From Leptotrichia hongkongensis (GTDB taxonomy: Bacteria > Fusobacteriota > Fusobacteriia > Fusobacteriales > Leptotrichiaceae), in NCBI RefSeq assembly GCF_007990635.1, contig NZ_AP019846.1, positions 124,001 through 188,000 on the forward strand: a DNA stretch of 64,000 bases, written 5' to 3'. The notes under the pieces were generated by a model. The model did no database searches and was not told the DNA's origin. It saw nothing but the letters and a program-made list of their open reading frames with translations. The position numbers and the translations under genes were made by a program. Below, piece after piece: positions 50,010-57,569 of this stretch. Within the stretch, counting starts at the first letter, position 1. The number at the start of each line of letters is the position of its first letter.

Positions 50010-50480
50010 TTATTTAACAGCTCCTTTGATTTGTGCGGCTGTCAGATGTCCCGGCAAAGTTTTAACAATATTTAAGTTCCCATCCAGTACAATGTTTGAA
50101 GGATATCCCAAAACTTTTGCCCTTTTTAGCACTTCACCCTTTTCATCCAGCAAAACAGTAGTGTTTTTGTAATTAAGCCCTTTATACCACTGAATAAATT
50201 TAGCTGTAGGTTTTTCTCCCTTTTGTCCTGGAGAAGCAATTGTTATAACTGTAAAATTCTTACTTTTATCTGCACTCAAAGAATTAATTTCGCTTAATCC
50301 CGAAAGACAGATAGGACACCATGAAGCCCACATTTTAATATATATTTTTTTACCTTTGTACTTGTTAAGGGAAACAGGTTTATTATTAATATCCTTTAAC
50401 TGAACTCCCTGTAGTGTATTTCCAAATGAAATCGCTCCAAAACTTAATAAAGTTGCAATTGCTGCAATTAATTTTTTCAT
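50010..50480 (-). CDS. Thioredoxin-like TlpA/ResA family protein
   Basis: A 156-residue exported thiol oxidoreductase. The signal peptide covers about 1-20 (ISFGN); the active site is WCPIC (Cys55, Cys58) in IKMWASWCPICLSGLSEINSL; the cis-proline loop is LGYPSNIVLDGN. A TlpA-type insertion lies between. It would take electrons from CcdA, encoded just upstream, and reduce MsrAB in the periplasm. ATG at 50480 follows GGAAGT on the minus strand. Confidence 0.9.
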   Translation of the reverse strand: MKKLIAAIATLLSFGAISFGNTLQGVQLKDINNKPVSLNKYKGKKIYIKMWASWCPICLSGLSEINSLSADKSKNFTVITIASPGQKGEKPTAKFIQWYKGLNYKNTTVLLDEKGEVLKRAKVLGYPSNIVLDGNLNIVKTLPGHLTAAQIKGAVK

Positions 50481-50606
50481 AAAAATTACTTCCTTTCTGT
50501 ATTATAACAAATTTAAAATATTTTTTGTAATTATTTTTTTAAGTTATTTTGATTACTGATTGTTTTATAAAATTTAAAAAATTATAATTTTTAAAAAACA
50601 AAATTA

Positions 50607-51245
50607 TTAAAACTTATTCATTATTAGCAAAATTCCCATAAATATAATTAGAAATCCTCCAAAGATTTTAAAATAATTTGTGTATTGATTTAAAGCTCGT
50701 ACTTTTTTTAGCAATTCCTGAGAAAAAAAGGAAAATAGAACGAACGGAGTGGCAAGTCCTAAGACGTATATAAACATCAATAACCCTCCATAGACTGCAG
50801 ATCCTTTTTCCCCTGCAAGAGCAAGCACTGAGGCAAGAATAGGGCCTACACATGGAGTCCACCCTAGACTGAATGTCAGTCCTAGCAAAAAAGCCTGTAA
50901 TGAAGAATTTTTCCCAATTAAATTTAAATTTACAGATTTATTTTTTTCTAAAAAGTTAAATTTTAAGATGCCTGTCTGATGTAATCCCAGTATTATTACA
51001 ATTATTCCTGCCAAAACTTTTACAGTATCATTAAAGAAAATTCCCGTAAGGAAACTAAAACTAAAGCCTATGCTTACAAAAGTAAGCGAAAGTCCTAAAA
51101 TAAATAAAAAGGTATTAAGTACAGTTTTTTTTCCTTTGCTTAAAATTCCCAAATATACAGGAACAATGGGAAGAATACATGGAGATAGAAAACTTGCTAC
51201 CCCTCCTAAAAATACACTTCCTACCAGTAATGGCTGATTAAACAT
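50607..51245 (-). CDS. ccdA: CcdA-type thiol-disulfide transmembrane protein
   Basis: A 212-residue inner-membrane protein of the CcdA/DsbD-beta family with about six helices. The redox cysteines are in FLSPCILPIVPVYLG (helix 1, about Cys22) and LGWTPCVGPILASVLALAG (helix 4, about Cys131), the paired PC motifs of the family. It moves electrons from cytoplasmic thioredoxin to periplasmic partners, here presumably the TlpA-like protein and MsrAB. ATG at 51245, 24 bp after msrAB on the minus strand. Confidence 0.93.
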   Translation of the reverse strand: MFNQPLLVGSVFLGGVASFLSPCILPIVPVYLGILSKGKKTVLNTFLFILGLSLTFVSIGFSFSFLTGIFFNDTVKVLAGIIVIILGLHQTGILKFNFLEKNKSVNLNLIGKNSSLQAFLLGLTFSLGWTPCVGPILASVLALAGEKGSAVYGGLLMFIYVLGLATPFVLFSFFSQELLKKVRALNQYTNYFKIFGGFLIIFMGILLIMNKF

Positions 51246-51269
51246 AAATTATCTCCTATCCTGTTCATT

Positions 51270-52349
51270 TTACTGAACTAATTTTATTAAATATCCGTAA
51301 TGTTCTTTTTCCATATCTTTTAATGGGATAAATTTAATTGAAGCACTGTTTATGCAATAACGAAGCCCGCCTTTGTCTTTAGGTCCATCATCAAAAACGT
51401 GTCCCAAGTGGGCTTTTCCACTTCGACTAAGCACTTCTGTCCTTACCATATTAAAACTTGTATCATTTGCATAAGTTACAACATCTTTTGAAATAGGTTT
51501 TGTAAAACTTGGCCAACCACAGCCAGAATCATATTTATCCTTTGAGGAAAATAACGGCTCTCCTGTCGTTATATCCACATAAATTCCAGCTTCATGATTG
51601 TCCCAGTACTCATTTGAAAAAGAATGTTCAGTATTTTTTTTCTGTGTAACGCTGTATTGAAGTGGAGTAAGCCGTTTTTTCAATTCTTCATCACTTGGTT
51701 TTGGATAATCTTTTGGATCAATGATAACTTCATCTGCTTTAGTAATATCAATGTGGCAATATCCGTTAGGATTTTTTCTTAAATAGTCCTGATGGTATTC
51801 TTCTGCGAGTATATAATTTTTCAAAGGCTGAACTTCAACTTGAATTTTATCTGTATATTTTTTCTGCTCTTCTTCAATTTCCTGTAAAATAATTTCTTTA
51901 TCTTTAGGATTAGTATAATAAATCCCTGTTCTGTATTGTCTGCCTCTATCATTTCCTTGCTGATTAATGCTAGTAGGATCTACAACTTGAAAGTAATATT
52001 TAAGTAGTTTGCTCAAAGAAATTTTGTTTGCATCATATTTTACGTGAACTGTTTCTGCGTGATCCGTTGATGCGACAATGTTGTAACTCGTTTTTTCAGT
52101 TTTACCGTTTGCATAGCCAACTGTAGCATCCTTTACCCCGTCGATTCTTTCCATATATGCCTCAAGTCCCCAGAAACAGCCACCAGCAAGATAGATTTCC
52201 CTGATGTTTTCGTTTCCTGCCTGAATCATATTTTCTTTTTTTGGTTTATTTTCATTTCTGTTTTTACGATTTTTGTTTTTATTTGATAATACTACTGAAA
52301 ATAAAGTTAAAGATAGTATTAAAAATAATAGTAGACTTCTAGATTTCAT
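51270..52349 (-). CDS. msrAB: Fused peptide-methionine sulfoxide reductase MsrA/MsrB
   Basis: A 359-residue exported repair enzyme. An N-terminal signal anchor (1-22) is followed by a basic linker. The MsrA domain (about 50-200) has GGCFWG with catalytic Cys58 and [10 protein letters not shown]; the MsrB domain (about 225-355) has [32 protein letters not shown] and [11 protein letters not shown] with its catalytic Cys. It repairs both S- and R-methionine sulfoxide in periplasmic proteins. First gene of a five-gene minus-strand operon with ccdA, TlpA-like and a two-component system. The gap 52350-52610 shows no gene. Confidence 0.95.
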   Translation of the reverse strand: MKSRSLLLFLILSLTLFSVVLSNKNKNRKNRNENKPKKENMIQAGNENIREIYLAGGCFWGLEAYMERIDGVKDATVGYANGKTEKTSYNIVASTDHAETVHVKYDANKISLSKLLKYYFQVVDPTSINQQGNDRGRQYRTGIYYTNPKDKEIILQEIEEEQKKYTDKIQVEVQPLKNYILAEEYHQDYLRKNPNGYCHIDITKADEVIIDPKDYPKPSDEELKKRLTPLQYSVTQKKNTEHSFSNEYWDNHEAGIYVDITTGEPLFSSKDKYDSGCGWPSFTKPISKDVVTYANDTSFNMVRTEVLSRSGKAHLGHVFDDGPKDKGGLRYCINSASIKFIPLKDMEKEHYGYLIKLVQ

Positions 52350-52610
52350 AAAACCGCCTCCCGACTTATATTTAAATATTTTTTGTATCTACAAGAATAG
52401 TATAGTCCAAAAATTGATAAAAAAAAATGAAATATAGTAATATTTTTCTATAATTTTATAATATACAGTTAATTCAATTAAAAATTTTTGGGAAAAATAT
52501 ATAAAAAACCAAATATTGAAATGAAAACAGTCTAACTTTCCACTCTTGTTTTAAATTAATAATGTTATATAATGGAATTTTTTTAATGATAAATAAAAGT
52601 AGGTTTGCTA

Positions 52611-52722
52611 TTATAGTAAAACTTATTTAAAACTAAACTCAAAATCTATGACTATTTTACTCAAACCATAAATTTATATAATTTTAGCAGTTTAATTTAA
52701 AATAGGTTTGAGTATATTATAA
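52611..52722 (+). repeat. MITE-like intergenic repeat (family 1), copy C
   Basis: Starts TTATAGTAAAACTTATTTAA and ends GGTTTGAGTATATTATAAA. It agrees with copies A and D throughout and lies about 130 bp before the first FtsZ-like gene. Confidence 0.82.
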
Positions 52723-52855
52723 AAAAATTTGACTTAAATTTAAAAAAATTTTAAAATAAAAAATAAAAAACAAAGATTTATATGTTATACTCCAAAGTTG
52801 CATATAATAAAAAAAGAAATACATTTACAGCAAGATTATTTGGGAGGATTGGACA

Positions 52856-53833
52856 ATGTGGGACATTGCCGAATGTGTTGAAGAAAAAAGTGACATTAAG
52901 AAAAAAACATTAAATGGAGTAAAAATAAAAATTATAGGAATAGGTAAAACAGGAAATAATGTAATAAATAAAATGACAGCAAGACAGGATATAAGAGCTG
53001 ATTTTATAACTGTAGATACTGAAAGGAGCAATCTAGATAATTCAAAAGCTGATACAAAAATATTTGTATCTTCAATGATTTCTTATGAAGCTGTAGAAGG
53101 ATTAAAAAAGCAAATTAAAAAAGAAATGGAAAAAGCAGATATGGTATTTATTATAGCTGAAATGGCTGAAAGAACTGGTGCCTTTGCCTCAGCTGTTATT
53201 GCAGAAATTGCAAAAACAATGGGCATATTAACAGTCGCAGTTGTATCAAGTCCCTTTAAATCTGAAACCTCCAATAAAATAAAACTTGCTAAAAAAGGAA
53301 AGAAAAAATTAAAACATCTCACGGATACAATAATAGTCATTCCATATCAAAAATTAAAAGAGCTATATAAAGAAAATCCAGCAATAAATATTTATGAAAA
53401 AGCAGAAAAAGCTTTTGTGATAATTGTAAAAGGAATATTGGATTTGATAAAAAAACAGGGAATTGTAAATTTAGACTTTGCAGACATTAAGTCTATATTG
53501 CAAAATTCAGGCAAAACAGTATTAGGCTTTGGAAAAGCAGACGGAGAGGACAGAGCAAAAAAAGCGGTAGAACAGGCACTAAATACCCCACTTTTAGAAC
53601 GTTCAATAAAAGGAGCAGGAAAAATACTAATGAATATAACCTCAGGAAATGACATACGCCTGGAAGAAATAAGCCAAATTGCCACAGCAGTAGCCAAAAG
53701 CACTGAAAATCCAGACTTATTTCTCGCATGGGGAACAGTCTTTGAAGAAACTAAATGTAGAAATTCTGAAGATTTTGAGCAAAAAGGGAGCTGTGTAAAA
53801 GTATATTTGATTGCAACAGATTTTTGCGATTAA
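52856..53833 (+). CDS. Divergent FtsZ paralogue A
   Basis: A 325-residue FtsZ homologue. Conserved parts: IKIIGIGKTGNNVINKM (26-40, T1-like loop), EIAKTMGILTVAVVSSPFK, DTIIVIPYQKL, and GIVNLDFADIKSIL with the T7 catalytic-loop Asp pair (205-210), then TVLGFGKADGEDRAKKAVEQALNTPLLE and LMNITSGNDIRLEEI. The tubulin signature GGGTGTG is replaced by AERTGAF (104-110), and the GAGANPEVG (T3) segment is missing. The chain ends after the C-domain (LIATDFCD), without linker or conserved C-terminal peptide. GTP binding is therefore doubtful. ATG 52856 follows GGGAGG. Confidence 0.88.
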   Translation: MWDIAECVEEKSDIKKKTLNGVKIKIIGIGKTGNNVINKMTARQDIRADFITVDTERSNLDNSKADTKIFVSSMISYEAVEGLKKQIKKEMEKADMVFIIAEMAERTGAFASAVIAEIAKTMGILTVAVVSSPFKSETSNKIKLAKKGKKKLKHLTDTIIVIPYQKLKELYKENPAINIYEKAEKAFVIIVKGILDLIKKQGIVNLDFADIKSILQNSGKTVLGFGKADGEDRAKKAVEQALNTPLLERSIKGAGKILMNITSGNDIRLEEISQIATAVAKSTENPDLFLAWGTVFEETKCRNSEDFEQKGSCVKVYLIATDFCD

Positions 53834-53869
53834 TAAAAATAATTTAAAAATTTATAAATAAAAAAAGTA

Positions 53870-53897
53870 TTGACTAATCAATTAGATATGATATAAT
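53870..53897 (+). promoter_or_regulatory. Promoter of the ToxIN locus
   Basis: TTGACT (53870-53875) and TATAAT (53892-53897) with a 16-bp spacer. The spacer contains CTAAT-CA-ATTAG, a small inverted repeat that could be an operator. Transcription would begin near 53904, just before the RNA repeats. Confidence 0.8.
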
Positions 53898-53917
53898 TAC
53901 ATTGAAAGAAAAAGTTT

Positions 53918-54034
53918 AAAAACAGGTGTTCCACTACCTTAAAATGAAGGACAGATAAAAACAGGTGTTCCACTACCTTAAAATGAAGGACAGATAAAAA
54001 CAGGTGTTGCACTGCCTTAAAATGAAGCAACTTT
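53918..54034 (+). ncRNA. toxI: ToxI-type antitoxin RNA: three 39-nt tandem repeats
   Basis: Three contiguous 39-bp units at 53918-53956, 53957-53995 and 53996-54034. Units 1 and 2 are identical; unit 3 differs in several places. Each begins AAAAACAGGTG and can fold as an H-type pseudoknot: AGGU pairs with ACCU around the loop GUUCCACU, and the loop's UCC pairs with the downstream GGA. In unit 3 the loop is GUUGC and the downstream partner GCAAC, a compensatory change that keeps (and lengthens) the pairing. In type III systems the toxin cuts the repeat RNA into units that then inhibit it. Confidence 0.88.
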
Positions 54035-54040
54035 AAATGC

Positions 54041-54068
54041 AAAGCTACCAATTATGGTAGCTTTTTTT
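54041..54068 (+). terminator. Internal terminator between antitoxin RNA and toxin gene
   Basis: AAAGCTACC (54041-54049) and GGTAGCTTT (54056-54064) form a perfect 9-bp stem with a 6-nt loop and T-run to 54068. It sits 12 bp before the toxin start. In known ToxIN loci such a terminator lets only a minority of transcripts reach the toxin gene and so sets the RNA-to-toxin ratio. Confidence 0.92.
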
Positions 54069-54080
54069 CGAGGGGGATTT

Positions 54081-54593
54081 ATGAAGTTATATGAAGTAGA
54101 TGAAAGTTATATAAATTATTTGAAACTTTTTGACAATAGAGTTTTAAATTATTCAGGAGAAAATTATACAAAAACACGAAAATATATTGGGGTGCTTTTA
54201 AAAGTGAATAATTGTGATTATTTGGCACCATTATCATCTCCAAATAAAAAAAGTGATTATACTAATGGAAAAATGCGAAAATCAAATAATTTTATTATAA
54301 GAATTACCGATAAACAAAGAAACGTTTTATTAGGAACTATAAAAATAAGCAATATGATTCCAATTTTTGATAAAGCTGTAATTAAATATTATGATATTCA
54401 CAAGGAAACGGATGAATGCTACAAGAAATTAATTTTAAAGGAATTAAGATTTATTTATGCTAATAAAGAAAAAATTAAAAAAACAGCAATAAAATTATAC
54501 AATCAAAAAATACATAATATGTCAATGGACTATATAAAGCATACGATTGATTTTTTATTATTAGAAGAAAAGGCGAAATTGTATAAAAAATAG
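54081..54593 (+). CDS. toxN: ToxN/AbiQ-family type III toxin endoribonuclease
   Basis: A 170-residue protein matching ToxN in length and pattern: MKLYEVDESYINYLKLFDNRVLNY at the start, KTRKYIGVLLKVNNCDYLAPLSSPNKK at about 31-57 with the family's YxGVL and APLSSP(K) catalytic-pocket segments, LGTIKISNMIPI near 85-95, and the helical end YKKLILKELRFIYANKEKIKKTAIKLY. ToxN cuts mRNA at A-rich sites and its own antitoxin RNA. The start is ATG 54081 behind CGAGGGGG; the longer frame from 54054 runs through the terminator. Several ToxIN systems abort phage infection. Confidence 0.9.
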   Translation: MKLYEVDESYINYLKLFDNRVLNYSGENYTKTRKYIGVLLKVNNCDYLAPLSSPNKKSDYTNGKMRKSNNFIIRITDKQRNVLLGTIKISNMIPIFDKAVIKYYDIHKETDECYKKLILKELRFIYANKEKIKKTAIKLYNQKIHNMSMDYIKHTIDFLLLEEKAKLYKK

Positions 54594-54669
54594 TAAAAAG
54601 TTCTAATATATTTGATAAAAATATGTTAAAATCTAGAAAAGAAAACTTTATATATAAAGGAGAAGAAAA

Positions 54670-55518
54670 ATGGAAGGTGTTGAAATAAAAGTTATTGGAA
54701 TTGGTACAGTGGGAAATGATGTCTTGAATAAGATGATGAAAAAAGAGATTGCAGAAGTTGAATTTGTGGGAATTGACACAAATAAAGGGAATTTGGATAA
54801 ACTGAATGTAGAATCAAAAATATTGGCTTCTGAGAATTTAAGTGAAAACGTCCAAAGTGCATTCAAAAATACAGATTTAGTATTTATTTTGACAGAAATG
54901 TCGGAAAAGAAGAATAACGAAATAGCCTGCATTGTTTCAGAAGTTGCAAAAACAATGGGAATATTAACAGTGGTTGTAGTTGCTACATCAATTAATTCAA
55001 ATGGAGAAGCTGAAGAAATCAAGAAATTAGAAGAAGTTTCTGATACTGTTATAGTTTTGCCTCTTAAAAAATTAATGGAAGCAGATTTAAGTACAACTTT
55101 TGGTAAATTATTTGAAAAAAGAGATGAAATTTTTATAAAAAATGTAGAATTTATAACAAATCTAATAAAAAAACAAGGGATAGTGAATCTTGATTTTGAT
55201 GATATAAAAATAATGCTAGGAAATTCAGGAGAAGGTGTAATAGTATTTGGTAAAGGTGAAGGACAGAATAAGGTAAAACTTGCTACAGAACAAATAATAA
55301 ACAGCCCTTTTATAAAAAATCTTCCAAAAGCGAGAAAGATACTGTTAAGCATTACAGCAGGACCAGACATTGGATTAACGGATTTACAGGAAATAACTAT
55401 GATTATAAATGAAAAATTTGGAGCAGATCAAACAAATATGCTATGGGGATATATTATGGATATTGATCTTGAAGATAAAATTGAAGTGGAAATGCTGATA
55501 ACGGATTTTTCTAAATAA
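54670..55518 (+). CDS. Divergent FtsZ paralogue B
   Basis: A 282-residue FtsZ homologue, more derived than paralogue A. It keeps IKVIGIGTVGNDVLNKM (6-22), EVAKTMGILTVVVV, DTVIVLPLKKL, KKQGIVNLDFDDIKIMLGNSGEGVIVFGKGEGQNK with the T7 loop NLDFDD (173-178), and LLSITAGPDIGLTDLQ. The GTP signature site reads SEKKNNE (78-84), with no glycine left, and the T3 segment is missing. The C-terminal tail is absent. Loss of nucleotide binding seems even more certain than in A. ATG 54670 follows AAGGAG. It is 76 bp after toxN. Confidence 0.87.
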   Translation: MEGVEIKVIGIGTVGNDVLNKMMKKEIAEVEFVGIDTNKGNLDKLNVESKILASENLSENVQSAFKNTDLVFILTEMSEKKNNEIACIVSEVAKTMGILTVVVVATSINSNGEAEEIKKLEEVSDTVIVLPLKKLMEADLSTTFGKLFEKRDEIFIKNVEFITNLIKKQGIVNLDFDDIKIMLGNSGEGVIVFGKGEGQNKVKLATEQIINSPFIKNLPKARKILLSITAGPDIGLTDLQEITMIINEKFGADQTNMLWGYIMDIDLEDKIEVEMLITDFSK

Positions 55519-55608
55519 ATGTATATGAAATAATACTAAAATTGAAGTATATAATATTTATTAGGAAAAAAGCAAATATGAAAAATTAGAAGTTATAGAG
55601 GTAAAAGT

Positions 55609-56046
55609 GTGATAAGAGAGATTAATGTACTAGATGCGAAGGATATACAAGAAATTTGTAAAGATGAGTTAGGATATGATGTTGATATTAATACTGTCAA
55701 GATGCAAATTGAAAAATTATCTATTGATTATAAACATCATATTATCGCAGTATATGAAGACAAAAAAACAAGTAAGGTTGTTGGTTTTGTTCATGCAGAG
55801 ATGTATGAAAGTTTATATAGTGATATTGGGTTAAATATATTAGGATTAGCAGTAAATTCGAATTTTCAAGGCAAGGGTATAGGAAAAAAACTGATGGTTT
55901 TTGTTGAAGAGTATGCTTTAAACAATAATATTAATTTCATTAGATTAAATTCGGCTTCTCATCGTTCAAAAGCACATAAATTTTATGAGAATATAGTTTA
56001 TACTTGTAATAAAACTCAAAAACGTTTTATAAAAATATTTCGATAA
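55609..56046 (+). CDS. GNAT-family N-acetyltransferase
   Basis: A 145-residue acetyltransferase. The acetyl-CoA loop reads LGLAVNSNFQGKGIGKKLMVFVEEYA (about 84-108), matching the Q/RxxGxG/A motif, and the C-terminal HRSKAHKFYENIVY gives the usual Tyr general acid region. The N-terminal IREINVLDAKDIQEICKDELGYDVD is typical of small-molecule GNATs. Substrate unknown. The start is GTG 55609 with GAGG about 8 nt upstream. A terminator follows. Codon use is as A+T-rich as the surroundings. Confidence 0.87.
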   Translation: MIREINVLDAKDIQEICKDELGYDVDINTVKMQIEKLSIDYKHHIIAVYEDKKTSKVVGFVHAEMYESLYSDIGLNILGLAVNSNFQGKGIGKKLMVFVEEYALNNNINFIRLNSASHRSKAHKFYENIVYTCNKTQKRFIKIFR

Positions 56047-56083
56047 AAAGGTGCTAATAATAAAATTTTAAAATTTAAGAGAA

Positions 56084-56120
56084 GTAAAAGCAGTAAGCTT
56101 ATGCTTCTTTTTCTTTTGAT
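56084..56120 (+). terminator. Terminator after the GNAT gene
   Basis: A nearly palindromic AAGCAGTAAGCTTATGCTT (about 56089-56107) followed by CTTTTTCTTTT. Confidence 0.75.
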
Positions 56121-56169
56121 AAAAAATTGTGAGAATATGCGTATACTAAAGTTCATTTAAATAACGAAA

Positions 56170-56280
56170 TTATAGTAAAACTTATTTAAAATCAAACTCA
56201 AGAGCTATGACTATTTTACTCAAATCATAAATTTATATAATTTTAGTAGTTTAATTTAAAATAAGTTTGAGTATATTACA
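56170..56280 (+). repeat. MITE-like intergenic repeat (family 1), copy D
   Basis: Starts TTATAGTAAAACTTATTTAA and ends AAGTTTGAGTATATTA. Full-length relative to copies A and C. Confidence 0.82.
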
Positions 56281-56301
56281 AACTTTTTTAAGAAAGGATA
56301 C

Positions 56302-56365
56302 AAACCTTTATTGCAAGGTAAGGATTTACGGCAATGAACAATCCTACTAAAATAAAAAAGAAAAA
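56302..56365 (-). repeat. Fragment of structured repeat (family 2), inverted, copy 4
   Basis: The complement reads TTTTTTATTTTAGTAGGATT, then GTTCATTGCCGTAAATCCTTA and CCTTGCAATAAAGG, matching the left part of copy 1 (45884-45937) including its copy-specific segment. The hairpin with long arms is missing. Confidence 0.72.
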
Positions 56366-56475
56366 ATATTTATTAATCAAAATATCCAAAAAATAATAAA
56401 ATCAAATTGTTGGAATTAGAAAAAATAAAAGTTGAAAAAAAATAGAAAAATTTTCTTTTTTTGGAAAAAATGTGG

Positions 56476-56481
56476 TATAAT
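56476..56481 (+). promoter_or_regulatory. Extended -10 element before the hldE-like gene
   Basis: TATAAT at 56476-56481 preceded by TGG (extended -10); no good -35 hexamer. It overlaps the start of a degenerate, truncated family-1 repeat (about 56490-56540: GCTCAAACC...GGGATTGAGTAAA). Confidence 0.5.
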
Positions 56482-56592
56482 TTGATGTATGCTCAAACCT
56501 TTTTAAAATTAAATAAACTTAGGGATTGAGTAAATTATGAATTAAAAACATTATAATGATAAATAGAATAGATAAATATATTGGAGAGAAAA

Positions 56593-57087
56593 TTGGAAAA
56601 AAGTTTTAAAGATAATTTGCTGACTGCTGATAAAATGAGAGATGAAATAGTGAGATTCCAGAAGGCTGGGAAAAAGGTAGTTTTTACTAACGGAGTTTTT
56701 GATATTTTACATGTTGGGCATTTGACTTATCTAGAGGAAGCCAGAAATTTAGGCGATATTTTGGTTGTAGGTGTAAATAGCGATGCTTCAGTTAAAGTGA
56801 ACAAGGGAGATAAAAGACCTATAAATAGTGAAACAAATAGAGCTTTTGTACTTTTGGGTACAAAATTTGTAGACTATACAGTAATTTTTAACGAAAAAAC
56901 ACCAGAAAAACTGCTGGATATTTTAAAGCCAGATATTCACGTAAAAGGCGGAGATTACAAAAAAGAAGACTTGCCAGAAACAAAAGTTGTTGAAAAAAAT
57001 GGCGGAGAAGTAAAGATTTTATCCTTCGTGGATAACATTTCCACAACTGAAATTATTAATAAAATTATTGAAGTGTATAAAAAATAA
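56593..57087 (+). CDS. hldE: D-glycero-beta-D-manno-heptose 1-phosphate adenylyltransferase
   Basis: The nucleotidyltransferase half of the ADP-heptose pathway for the LPS inner core (the C-terminal domain of HldE/RfaE, encoded alone here). The 164 residues have TNGVFDILHVGHLTYLEEARNLGD, the HxGH-containing nucleotide-binding motif, then LVVGVNSDASVKVNKGDKRPIN, KPDIHVKGGDYKKEDLPE and SFVDNISTTEIINKI, matching this subfamily. TTG 56593 is the chosen start (GGAGAG upstream); a TTG at 56581 overlaps the binding site. The kinase half is not nearby. Confidence 0.92.
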   Translation: MEKSFKDNLLTADKMRDEIVRFQKAGKKVVFTNGVFDILHVGHLTYLEEARNLGDILVVGVNSDASVKVNKGDKRPINSETNRAFVLLGTKFVDYTVIFNEKTPEKLLDILKPDIHVKGGDYKKEDLPETKVVEKNGGEVKILSFVDNISTTEIINKIIEVYKK

Positions 57088-57250
57088 AAAATTTTAAAAA
57101 TTATAGAAGAAATATTTGTTAATGAAATATATTTTTATTTAATACTAAATTTCATTTAAAAATAAAAATTTATTTTTATAATAAGGTTGTTTAATAACTA
57201 ATTTATAATCATTCAACTAAATTATTTTTATATTTTGATTAATAGATATT

Positions 57251-57408
57251 TTTCATATTACTATGTTTTTTCTTTTTTTATTTTTGTAGGATTGCTCATT
57301 GCCGCAAATCCTATGACCTATGGCTAGTCTACGACATTTTCCTGCACTGACAAAAAACTCGCTATGCTCAAACAGTTTTGTCAGCACAGAAAAATGCTCC
57401 GACAGATT
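57251..57408 (+). repeat. Structured intergenic repeat (family 2), copy 2
   Basis: T-rich lead, AGGATTGCTCATTGCCGC with AATCCT, then ACCTATGGCTAGTCTACGAC and the long hairpin (left arm ATTTTCCTGCACTGACAAAA, right arm TTTTGTCAGCACAGAAAAAT), then GCTCCGAC. Compared with copy 1 it lacks the 60-bp insert between the two hairpins. The surrounding gap 57088-57569 has no gene that I can see. Confidence 0.78.
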
Positions 57409-57569
57409 AGCTAAATTAGACTATATTAAAAAAATGAAAATTATATTTTAATTATTTGAAAATATTAGGTTTATATCCTTTAATTAGAAAAGTTTTTAAT
57501 AAATTCGTTATTTAAATGGACTTTAGTATAAAAATAGAATTTAATTGATATTTAGAAGTGAGAAAAATT

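Noticed and set aside
53918-54034. Tandem repeats considered as a CRISPR array
   Set aside because: The 39-bp units are directly contiguous with no spacers and are followed by a terminator and a ToxN-like gene; no cas gene is visible.
54648-55370. 240-codon minus-strand frame opposite the second FtsZ-like gene
   Set aside because: Antisense shadow; the plus-strand product has clear FtsZ similarity and a good ribosome-binding site.
56302-56365. Considered as a promoter-containing leader for the hldE-like gene
   Set aside because: It matches the left part of repeat family 2 in inverted orientation, which explains the conserved bases better.
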